Origin: Stereocaulon alpinum
Lineage: Eukaryota; Ascomycota; Lecanoromycetes; Lecanorales; Stereocaulaceae
Direction of reading: 5' to 3'
DNA length: 50,922 nt
Assembly: GCA_018257865.1 (NCBI GenBank)
Contig: JAEUBA010000137.1
Coordinates: 1-50,922, forward strand
The notes below the pieces were generated by a model. It did no database searches and was not told the origin of the DNA. It worked only from the letters and a program-made list of their open reading frames with translations. The translations under genes were made by a program, and so were the position numbers. Below are positions 1 through 9,640 of the stretch, piece by piece (the first letter of the stretch is position 1; the number at the start of each line of letters is the position of its first letter).

Positions 1-116
1 CCTCCCTTCTCTCCTCCCCCCCCATCTCGTGTTATTTTGCTGGGTTCGTAACCCGGTGTGATCGCTCGTCTGGCCTGGTAGGCCTGCTCGCCCGTCGTGC
101 TCGTTGTCGTCGCCAT
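1..116 (-). CDS. LINE ORF1, N-terminal fragment (copy K), not RIP-mutated
   Basis: Read on the minus strand, an ATG at 116-114 opens a frame of 38 codons that stays open to the window edge and begins MATTTSTTGEQAYQARR. The same start, RIP-mutated, lies at 48497 at the head of a LINE whose downstream part shows zinc knuckles and an APE-type endonuclease. This is therefore the N-terminus of that LINE's ORF1 (RNA-binding, gag-like). Copy K keeps CpA and TpG at many sites where the 48497 copy has TpA, so it has hardly been RIP-mutated. Identity with the second copy begins at or within a base or two of the ATG. The rest lies outside the window. It could be a host gene with the same N-terminus, but the match to the LINE makes that unlikely. 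Confidence 0.7.
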   Translation of the reverse strand, partial: MATTTSTTGEQAYQARRAITPGYEPSKITRDGGGGEKG

Positions 117-1642
117 CAGATCCATAGAGTAATCCTTAAATTCTAATATATCTACTATTTTATCTATAATATTATTTACCTTAGCAGCCTACGTCCTTTC
201 CTAAGCGGAAGGGCTAGGCTCTACTAGCGACGAGAAAGATATATAAGGATAGAAACCTTTATTAGCGAAGAAGGGAGATATACTAGTAGTATTAGTAATA
301 GTATTATTATTAGCGAATTCTATAATAGGTAGTTAATAGACCTAATTATCCTATATATAGGAGTAGTACGTCCTTAGTTACTACTTAATATCCTAATTAG
401 CTCTTTTAGTTTATCTATCGGTTTCTAGGTAGAACGCTATAGATAGCTTTACCTTAATTCGTAATCGCTTATAAAGCGCCTCCTATACTAATAAGACGAA
501 CTATAGACCTCGGTCTAATATAATAGAGTTAGGTAGACTATAGGTACGGAAGACGTAATTAAGTAAGATATCTACCGTAGCCTCTATAGAGGTTCCTTCG
601 TTAGTAGCTATATATAGGGCGTAGTACCGTTCCTTAGTAAGGTAGTCTACTAGTATATAAATAGTATTATAGTTATCTAAGATAGGAAGACTTATAATAA
701 AGTCTATTAAGATATCCTACTAGCGTTACTCTAGAGTAGGTAGTAGCTATAGAAGTCTATTATATTAATCTCTTAGTACCTTACTTCTCTAATATATATA
801 GTAGTTACGGATATAATAGGCTACTTCCTCTTTTATACCTAGCTAGTAGAATTAATACTTTAGGATCTCTAGCGTACGGTCTCTTCTTAGATAACTACTT
901 ATAGGGAGATTATAGCTTTCCTTTATAAGTTTAATATAGAGCTCTAGTAGGGCGGGGACCTAAAGGCGTTCTTTATAGAAGAGGGTATAATAGCGTTAGG
1001 AGTAGTACCTTAGATTAATACCCTTAAAGATCTAGGTAGGATTCTTTTCGATAGCCTCTCGCAGCTGCGTATAGTCCTTATTATCCTAATTAGCTAACGT
1101 AATTCTAGCGTAGAGAGGTAAGTCCTTATCTATTAGCGTATTAATTTACTCCTCTAAAGGCTCTTAGTCTACTAAGAAGGTTAGATTATAACCTTAGAAG
1201 TACTTAGGTAATAGCAGCGTATAATACTAGTACTTTAGACGTAAGTCGTCCTTATCTATAGGTACTAAGTTAGGCAACTTAGTTAGGGTATCTACTTTCC
1301 TATTTAACTTCCTAGTATAGTATATAATCTTAAAGTTATAGTTTACTAACTTCTCAGCCTATCTCGCTTAACGGCGAGTTAGCTCCTTTATCTATATAAA
1401 GTACTCTAAGCTCTTATAATTAGTAAAGATCTAAATTAGGATATTAGTTAACTTAAGTTTAGGGCGCTAGTATTCTAAGTAGCGAACTATCGCTAATAAT
1501 TCCTTATTATAAATCTCGTAGTTATATTCTACTAGTAGTAAGTTCTTACTATAGAATATAACTAAGTATAGTACTCTATTATTATCCGCTTATAATAATA
1601 CTCTACTATTAATATAGTCTAAGGAGTCTATCTCTAGTACTA
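117..1642 (-). pseudogene. Ty3/gypsy element B pol, RNase H to integrase part (RIP-degenerate)
   Basis: Minus-strand translation through stops gives the second half of a Ty3/gypsy polyprotein. RNase H (about 1640-1250) contains NYEIYNKELLAIVRYLEYW and TNYKSLEYF, typical of this family. A zinc-binding-like integrase N-terminus (about 1000-850) is followed by the catalytic core (about 720-400) with LVDYLTKERYY and SIILDRG, then ETDRQTKRANQ where the catalytic Glu reads Lys. The frame continues from the RT part at 9285-8781: the two halves rejoin across the insertion of element A (RSRL then VVLEIDSLDY) once one copy of the CTAGT duplication is removed. The element ends near 117 where LINE copy K begins. 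No LTR was found. Stops fall at Gln/Trp positions, as expected of RIP. Confidence 0.85.
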
Positions 1643-1647
1643 CTAGT

Positions 1648-1919
1648 TATAAAGCGGAAGGCGAATATTAGTACTAGGCCTAGTATACTTAGTAGGTTTC
1701 TAGTATATTAGGCGAAGTTCCTAGTACGCTTAGTAAGCGGGCTTAGCTAGGGACTTAAAGAATCGCGTATACCTTAAATTCCTTTTTACCTCCTTAGTTA
1801 TTAGCTCTACTAATAATCTATAAATTATACTTATACTTACCTATCTATTAAACCTATAATAGTAGTTATATACCTAGCCGCTACGCAGCTTTATATAAAA
1901 GAGGACTTACTACCTTATA
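1648..1919 (+). repeat. 5' LTR of element A
   Basis: This 272-bp sequence is nearly identical to 8509-8780. Differences are transitions, several of CpA-to-TpA type (for example TTAAAT here against TCAAAT in the 3' copy near 8635). The termini TA...TA derive from TG...CA. It should contain the promoter and polyadenylation signals, but no clear TATA box or site can be defined after RIP. Confidence 0.93.
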
Positions 1920-1929
1920 GTTTTAATAA

Positions 1930-1945
1930 CTCCGTTCGCACGGAG
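1930..1945. other. Small hairpin just inside the 5' LTR of element A
   Basis: A perfect 6-bp inverted repeat, CTCCGT and ACGGAG with loop TCGC, lies 10 bases inside the 5' LTR, where a primer-binding site or leader structure is expected. Both CpA and CpG survive here, unlike the surroundings. No match to a tRNA 3' end (TGG...) is visible, so the priming mode is unknown. Confidence 0.4.
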
Positions 1946-1949
1946 CTGC

Positions 1950-3290
1950 TTAGTTAGTAATAGTAAATATAACCTAAGAGTCCCCTATTAACCTACGAAG
2001 TTATAGTATCGTACCGTAGGAAAGTACTACTAATATTATAACCTTATAAGAAGAGGTTATTAACCCTAAAGAAGCTATTAATATAGGAGGTACGTCCTCT
2101 AGCTATACTACTAGCGAGGGTAGTAACTAAAATAATAATATACCTCTAGCCCTTATACTAGTAAGCGAAGACCCCCGCTTTATAAGTCTAACTTAAGAGT
2201 AATATTATTAACTTATACTACTTAAGGCTAAGAAGTAGGTAGCTATCGAAAAGCTTAAACTTACTAAATTTAAATATATATAAGGGTACTATCGTAAGTA
2301 TAGCGACGACTACTACTATAATATATCTTATAAGCGAGTAAGTATTACTAAGGTACCTAAGACGTAGTACCTTACCTACTATAACTTAGTAGTTATATTT
2401 ATTTAAGACTATAAGGATTATATCGCCTCAGCCCCTTATAATAACTTTTATATAGATAAGGAAAAGACTCGCTAGTCCTCCGCCTTTTTAGTAGATATAA
2501 AGAGGTAGACCTAGAGAAATATAAGAGATACTATACTACGTAGTACCGGTAAACCTATATAGAAGGAGTATACTAACTAGTACTTAGATTAAGTTCGTAA
2601 TCTAGTAGTTAGGTCCTATAATATAGGTCGCTAGCTAGCTAGGGCGACTATAAGAGATATATAGATAGTCGCGAACTTTAATAATTACCTTATAGCTCTA
2701 TAGGTATAGAGGGATCGCCCTATAGAAGACTAAGAACGTATAAAGACCCTATATAATAGAGTAGTCGAAAAGATCGCTTTAGAAGCTATAAAAGACGTAC
2801 TCTAACCTACTATCTATACCTCGCTACTACTATAGTACTAAGGTATTAAGTAGAGGTTATAAAAACTAAAGGAGCTACCTTTAACTAATAGGGCCTATAT
2901 TAGGGAGAAGCCTAGTAAGTATAGTTAGCTACGTATAAGACTTAGGACCTCCTATATAAAGAAGGATAGTAAGAGATTATCCTCTTTAGCGTTATAAGGC
3001 CGTAGGCCTACGCGAATTAAATATAAAGATAGCGACTTAGCTAGTAAGTATAAGAAACCTCTCGCTAAGATTTAGTATTATAAGTATAGGTAGTTTAGCT
3101 ACTTTAAAGGCTTACTAGATTACCCGAAGTATATTACTAGTAACGAATTATATAACTTAGGTAGCGAAAAGGGAAAAGCTAAGACCTAATACTCGCTACT
3201 AGAGTATTAGGGTTACTACCTAATAAGCGGAAACCTCGCGCTTTAGTATTACGAGGAGAAATTACTACGCTGCTAGGTAGACGTAATATT
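1950..3290 (+). pseudogene. Element A gag (RIP-degenerate)
   Basis: This is the position and character of a Ty3/gypsy gag, the structural nucleocapsid polyprotein. A lysine-rich region around 2200-3060 is followed near 3072-3128 by a CCHC zinc knuckle, read as YYKYRQFSYFKGLLDYPKY, with Tyr where Cys or His is expected (TGC/TGT becoming TAC/TAT, CAC becoming TAC). Numerous stops interrupt it. No start codon can be chosen: the ATG would read ATA after RIP. The protease begins about 180 bp after the knuckle. Confidence 0.7.
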
Positions 3291-6200
3291 ACTACCTTAG
3301 TAGATACTAGGGGTAAGGAGAACTTTATCTTATAGTCCTTTATTAAAGGCGCGTAGATACTAGAGCCTAATTAGGCCCTAACTATAGTACGTGCTATTAA
3401 TAGGCACCAAATACCGTTATATAGTATATATATATTAAACCTTAGTCTTATAGATAGTACTAGACGGAAGTAGGAGAGAACCTTAAAGGCGTATACTATA
3501 GAGATATAAGGATATAACCTTATTCTTAGTTACCCCTAGATCTATAATATTAATCCTAATATTCGTTAGCGCGAGTAGTTCTAGATATACCGTTATAAGC
3601 CTAGGACGTAGGCGAATATTATACTTATTAATATAAAGCAGTTTACCTTATTAGCTAATATAGTAATTATATATAGGAAAGGGGAAGCGTTTATCGTAAT
3701 CTTATATAAGACTTTACTAGTAAGTAATAATAGTTATAATAGAACTACGTAGTATAGAGCTACGTAGTTAGACGAGCCTAGCGTACTAAATAAGCTAGTA
3801 GGCTTAAAAGAGGTCTTTTTAGAAGAACTATCTAATAGCCTTAATATATACGAATAAGTTAAGTACCTAATAGACTTACTACCTAGTAAGCTACTAAAAA
3901 GTAGGCTGATTTATAATATATTATATAATAAACTTATAGTGATTAGGGACTACCTAAGTACTACGCTTAAGAAGAAGTAGATTCGTCCCTTAAGCAGCCT
4001 AATAGGCTCGCTAGTATTATTTATAAGGAAAGTAGATAGCTCCCTATAGCTTTATATCGACTATAAAGGGCTTAATAAGGTAACTATTAAGAATAACTAC
4101 CTATTACTATTACTCTTAGAAACCTTAGAGAGGTTTATAGGTACTAAGTACTTTACTAAGATTAATATTCGTAATACGTATTATAGGATATAGGTACGCG
4201 AAGGAGAAAAGTAGAAAACCTTCTTTTAGACTCGCTATAGCTAGTTTAAGTACTAAGTAATACCTTCTAGCCTTATAAATACCCCCGTAACCTTCTAGTT
4301 ATATATTAATAAAGTACTTAAGCTATATATTAATATATACTATATAGTCTATCTAAACGACGTGCTAATCTACTTAAAAATAGAAGAGTTAAATTAGGAG
4401 TATATATAAAAGGTACTATATACTTTACTAGAGTATTAGCTCTATACGAAGTTACTAAAGTATACGTTTAATTATAGCGAGATTACCTTTTTAGGATTTA
4501 TAGTAACCCTGCGTAGTATCTAAATAAAGTAGTTATATATTAATATAATTACTAAGTAGCTAGAACTAGGGTCTATAAAAGACGTACTAGTCTTCCTTAG
4601 CTTCGTAGGCTTCTATTAGCGATTTATAAAAGGCTTCTTATAGATTGTAGCGCCTTTAACCGACCTAACCTAAGAAAGTAAGAAAGGCGAAGTTAAGTAA
4701 CCCTTTATATTTAATAATATCGCACGCGAGGCGTTTTAAATACTTAAATAAGTATTTACTACCGTATCTATCCTAGAATACTATAACTAGGAGCAAGTGC
4801 TTAGAATAGAAACTAATACTTCTAAAGTAGGTATAGATAGAGTGCTTAGCTAGCTAGGTAAAGATAAGTAGTAGTATCCTATTATATTCTTTAGCTATAA
4901 ATTTAAAGGAGTAGAGATACGCTAGGATACGTATAATAAAGAACTATATATAATTATACTAGGATTTAAGTACTAGAGGTACTACTTATAAGATAGTAAA
5001 TACCTAATCTATATAATTACTAATTATAATAACCTTTATTACTTTATAATTATAAAGGAGCTTAATACGAAGTAGATTCGCTAGGCTGAGAAGTTAGCTA
5101 TATTTAACTTTATAATTAAATACTATAAGGGGAAACTTAACCCTGCGGATACGCTGTTAAGAAGGCCTAATATTATTAAACTGGATAGTAGCGAGGATAG
5201 TAATAAAGACTTCCTCCCTACCTTATAAAGTAAGCTCCGTAATTAGGAATACTAACCTAATATATAGAAACGTAATAGCGTACCTATAAGTATTAAACTA
5301 GCAGTATTAATAGCGTAACTAGATAGTATTACTATTATAGATACCTAAGTTATAGACTTAGATAAGAAGGTACTTAATAGATAGACTTATATTCTAGACG
5401 CTATATAGTCGTCCTAACTTCTAGTTTACTAGGTTTTAGAGTCGGAGAGGTCTTATTTAGATTTACGAGAATTAATAGTAGTATAGCTACTTAAGCTGTA
5501 GTAGAAGGATACTTTTATTACTAAGTAGGAGTAGCGCTAAAGGTACGTAACCAAATTAGATAAGCTTTTAAAATAGGGTATAAGTAAGAATAGACTACTA
5601 TATTATAGTCTAGTAGTTTATATACTAAGCGACTTAGTAACGAAGAAAGAGATCCTTCGTATAAATTATAATAACCCTAGTACTAGATACTTTAGTCGTA
5701 AGCGTATTAAAGAAGGTATTAGGTCTAAATATTATTAGCCTAGTATAATAGGTAATATTAGAGAGTATATTCGTAGTTACTTAGATTATTAGAGGGTATA
5801 AGTATATTACTATAAGCTATATAGTAAACTAACCTTAATCCTACTAAGTAGTATAACGCCTTTCTATACTATAATAATAGACTTTACTATAGATATACCC
5901 CCTACTAGGGACGTATATATAGGAAAGACTTATAATATAATCTTAGTCTTAGTAGATAAGCTTACGAAATATATAACGTATATAGTAACTATAAAAGACT
6001 TAATAGTAAATAGCTTAGTAGATATAATATAAAGGGAATTCCTCTTATTATAAGGTATAATATAAGAATTAATTATAGATTAAGGCTCGCTATTTACTAG
6101 TAAGTTTTAGATAATACTTTACTAGTACTTAGGTGCGAAGTATAAGCTTAGTACTACGTTCTACCCTTAGATAGATAGTTAGACTAAGAGGTAGAACTAA

Positions 6201-6920
6201 GTACTTAAATACTACCTATAAGTATACTATAACTATAAGTAGGATAATTAGCCGGAATTACTACTAATAACGATATTCGTATATAATAATAGTATGTACG
6301 TAAGTACTAAGCGAACCCCGTAAGACCTACTAATAGGCTATATAGTAGATCTAAGTAGTACTCCTAAGGGTAGAAGCCTAAAAAGGGAGGCGCTACTTAC
6401 TATAGAGCGAGTAGAATAGTTATATAAATTCTAATTATATTTAAAAGGGATATAGGAGTAAGCTATTAAGTAGTAAGTAAAGTACTATAATAGTAACTAT
6501 AAAGCTATAACCTTTAAGGAGGGTAATAAAGTACTACTGCGAAGTATAAATATATATACCTTACGCCTAAAGAAGAAGCTTAATTATAAGTAACTAAGAC
6601 TATTTAAGGTACTAGAGAAGATAGATAAGTAAGTATATAAATTAGAGCTTCCTACTAAATATAGTAGGATTTATCTAGTATTCTATATATTAATACTAAA
6701 GCCTTAGTATTTATAAGGCGACGACCTAAAGCCGTAAGTAGTCCTTATCGATAATAAAGAGGAATAGGAAGTTAATAAGGTATTAAATAAGAGGACTAGT
6801 AATAGCTACCTTAAGTATCTTATTAAGTAGAAGGATACTTACCCTTATAAGAATTTATAGGAACTAGCTAAGTTTCTTAATAATATAAAGGACTCTATTA
6901 GGGAATTTAAGCGAGTAAGT
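3290..6920 (+). pseudogene. Element A pol: protease, RT, RNase H, integrase, chromodomain (RIP-degenerate)
   Basis: Domains in order, read through stops: aspartic protease at 3299-3345 (VDTRGKENFI, the DTG turn having lost its Gly); reverse transcriptase about 3980-4420 with YIDYKGLNKVTIKNNY and the catalytic box YLND at 4350-4361 (first Asp read as Asn); RNase H about 4780-5180 with YNKELY and the conserved tail NPADTLLRRP; integrase about 5570-6310 with TIDFT, IIDQGSLFTS and SQTKRQNQVLK (catalytic Glu read as Lys); and a chromodomain at about 6745-6905 with SYLKYLIKQKDTYPYKN. The chromodomain binds methylated histone tails in chromoviruses and steers integration. All catalytic centres are broken. 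Confidence 0.92.
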
Positions 6921-8493
6921 AAGTAAGTAACTATAGTATAGCGAGACCCTATATTATAAGTAAGTAGAAAATAAGGTAGGCTATAAAAGAAGAGATAGTA
7001 GGTAGCTTAAAATAGGGCCTATAAGTAAATCTATTAGCCCTAAAGGGTATAACTACCTAATTACGTAAAAAGCGTATATAAGAATTAAAAAGAGCCCCGT
7101 AGGGCGAAAACTAATTAGTAGCGATAAGCGCTATAAGGGAAAAGTAGAGGATTATAAGGCCTAAGTACCTAAGTATAACTACCTAGTATTAGTACGCCTA
7201 ATCTATAGAGGCCTAAACGGAGTAATAACTTACCCTAAATACTTAACCCTAAAGGGCTAGCAGGCGCCGCTATAAGGCGGGTAAGGGATAGGATAGGAGG
7301 GGGTAAGATAGGAGGTAGGGGATAGGTAGTAATAAGTATAGCTATACTTATTAGCTAAGCCGTACTAAGTATATAAAGCTAAACAACTCTTACCTTCCTA
7401 GGCCTAAAGGGCTACGCGAACTTCTAGGCTAGTAGTAGCTAAAAATATAGTAAAAGCGAACGAAGTAGGTATAGTATTAGGTTTGTAGGGGTACCCCCCC
7501 TATAAGTACCTACTATATTTACGTCGGCGGCTACCCTTACCTAGTTAAACGTATATAGCGTCTAGGATTTAGGTAATAGCCTATACGTAACGTAAGTAAG
7601 CGTAAGCTATAGATACCTTAGTATAATTCCTTATATTCTCCCCCTCTTACTAGATACGGAATATTTATTAGGAGGGGTAAAGCCCTAGCCTAGCAGTAGC
7701 AGAGCTAGCGGAGCGGGAGGAGGAGAAGGCGGTAGTAATATAAGAGCCCCTATAATAGGAGGCGGCTGCGAGGTAGGAGAGGAGGTAGCCTTAGGCGAGA
7801 TAGGAGGTAAGGAGGTAGCCCTAGGTAAGGGAGAAGCTACTATACCTACTATTAGCTAAACTTCGCGTTCTTCCTTACTTATTAATTAATTACGTATATA
7901 GCGAAGGTAAGAAGCGCCCTAAAGAGCTATAGCGGCGAGAGGTTAATAGTAATAGTACTACTAATATCGTTAGTATATTCCTTCTACAGCTATATAAGTA
8001 TTTAAGAGTTAAGAAGAAGGCAGTAGTCTAAGGCGGTATTAGGAGATTCGTAAGATTACTATATTAGGCTATAATACTTAACTAACTAAGATTAACGCGC
8101 TAGATTTAAATACCTTAGTAAGTAAGCTACCCTACTACTATAAGAATATTAAGCTACTATAGTAATACTACTAATACCGACGCTTAATAATACGTAAGGA
8201 TAGGGAGATAAATACTTACTATTATTAGAAGCTTAATATTACTTACTAGTAGAAAGAAAACTAGACGAATTACTATAAGGTTTAGTAAGTATAGAACGCG
8301 CTACTACGCTTACTACCTTAAAAGTAAAGTAATTCGCGAAACGCGTTACTATTCCGTAATACGCTGCTACTTTATATTAAGTCGTAATAACTACGTTACT
8401 AGGGTCGTAAGCTCTATAAGTATTAGGCCTATAAGTAGTAATATTACTACTACTAGGGTTAACCTACGTTAAGGCTTAGGGACTAAACCTCCT
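6921..8493 (+). other. Unassigned 1.57-kb region between the chromodomain and the PPT of element A
   Basis: No recognised domain was found here. It begins with repetitive, charged-residue-rich sequence, and 7260-7800 is unusually purine-rich (GGAGG and GATAGG runs). From about 7900 to 8400 one plus-strand frame is fairly open and Lys/Arg/Tyr-rich (for example TYYYQKLNITYQQKEN), which may be an accessory ORF or simply 3' untranslated sequence. The polypurine tract at 8494-8508 closes the region. Confidence 0.45.
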
Positions 8494-8508
8494 AAAGGGG
8501 AGGATAGT

Positions 8509-8780
8509 TATAAAGCGGAAGGCGAATATTAGTACTAGGCCTAGTATACTTAGTAGGTTTCTAGTATATTAGGCGAAGTTTCTAGTACGCTTAGTAAGCG
8601 GGCTTAGCTAGGGACTTAAAGAATTACGTACGCCTCAAATTCCTTCTTACCTCCTTAGTTATTAGCTCTACTAGTAATCTATAAATTATACTCGCACTTA
8701 CCTATCTATTAAACCTATAATAGTAGTTACGTGCCTAGCCGCTACGTAGCTCTATATAAAAGAGGACTTACTACCTTATA
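8509..8780 (+). repeat. 3' LTR of element A, preceded by its polypurine tract
   Basis: This 272-bp copy matches 1648-1919. The polypurine tract AAAGGGGAGGATAGT at 8494-8508 abuts it and fixes the plus orientation; it primes plus-strand DNA synthesis in LTR elements. The copy keeps a few CpA sites that have become TpA in the 5' LTR, so the two LTRs were mutated independently. Confidence 0.93.
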
Positions 8781-9285
8781 CTAGTCGAGATCTTTTATAG
8801 TACCTTAGTACTAGGGCACTAGTTACTAGATCCTTTATTTCTTTAAAGGCTAATTAATATACTTTAGACTAATAGAATAGGTAATCTTTTTTAGTTAGTA
8901 CTACTAGTAGTTTTATCGTTTTCGAGAAGTCCTTAATAAATTAATAGTAGAAGTTATAGAAGCTAACGAATACTTATACCTCCTTTAGGTAGGTAGGGGT
9001 CTCCTAGTTAGCGACTATCTTAACCTTATTAGGGTCTATTCTTAGTCTACTAGTAGATACTATTAAGCCTAAAAACTTCGTTTCTTATATATAGAATTCG
9101 TATTTATCGATATCTACCTAAAGGCCTACTTCGCGTAGCCGTAGGAGGTCCTTTCTAATATATTCTTAGTACTCCTTCTTAATCTTACTATAGATTAGGA
9201 TATCGTCTAAGTATACTTAGTAGAAGTTATTAAGGTACTCGAATAAGGTATCGTTTATATACTATATTACGGGTCTAGGTGTGAT
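8781..9285 (-). pseudogene. Element B reverse transcriptase, C-terminal half (RIP-degenerate)
   Basis: Minus-strand translation gives the RT palm and thumb of a Ty3/gypsy element: YINDTLFEYLNNF, the catalytic box in YQVYLDDILIYSK (about 9225-9190, Asp-Asp intact), then VDIDKYEFYI and TKFLGLIVST. It runs up to the CTAGT duplication beside element A and continues at 1642. Upstream of YINDTL (about 9285) the expected RT fingers are missing, so B is truncated here by an older rearrangement. The sequence on the other side is unrelated. Confidence 0.88.
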
Positions 9286-9640
9286 AAGGAATATACTAGG
9301 TAAGTCAGCTTAGGGTCCGCTATTAGGTAACTAGTCGTAGTACTTATAGTAATCGCAGGGTACGACTACTACGCCTATAGCGACTAGTCGTAATAGTCGT
9401 AATAGTTATAGGATATAATTAAGGCGCCTTAGAGGAGTATAGGGTTCCTCCCTTAAATATATAAGGAAGGGTTTTCCTTTAGTAGAATATTTTCTTATCT
9501 CTTTATATTTAACTTATATAATAGAGAGGAGTCTTAGCTAAAGATACTTTAATAACTACTTATCTCTATTACTTTTTAGTACTTAATATACTATATAATT
9601 TACCCGTAGGAGTTAAACTACCTTATTATACTTTAAATAC
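9286..9640. other. Unassigned patch between elements B and C
   Basis: About 350 bp with no recognised domain. At 9370-9410 there is a short imperfect tandem repeat (units of CGACTAGT and CGTAATAGT). RIP is lighter at 9270-9370, with CTAGGTGTGATAAGG keeping three TpG sites. The right part is A/T-rich and could be the leader of element C, but no LTR end was recognised. Confidence 0.35.

Larger units (their letters stand above)
1648..8780 (+). mobile_element. Full-length Ty3/gypsy chromovirus, element A (7133 bp), nested in element B
   Basis: Two 272-bp LTRs (1648-1919 and 8509-8780) bound gag, protease, RT, RNase H, integrase and chromodomain regions in the Ty3/gypsy order. The LTR ends read TATAAAG...CTTATA, which is TG...CA after RIP. 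A polypurine tract lies at 8494-8508 just before the 3' LTR, giving plus orientation. Five-base target duplications CTAGT flank it at 1643-1647 and 8781-8785. Removing the element and one duplication restores a continuous reading frame of element B, so insertion into B is certain. Every coding domain carries stops and the element is dead. The C-terminal chromodomain places it among chromoviruses, which as a family tend to integrate into heterochromatin. Confidence 0.95.

Noticed and set aside
1644..1919. Alternative LTR start for element A at TAGTTATAAAG with TSD ACTAG
   Set aside because: The bases TAG are shared by chance with the polypurine side. Only TATAAAG...CTTATA gives TG...CA ends and an exact CTAGT duplication that restores the B frame.
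7260..7340. Purine-rich stretch as a second polypurine tract of element A
   Set aside because: It is not followed by LTR sequence and is far from the 3' LTR; the tract at 8494-8508 is the functional position.
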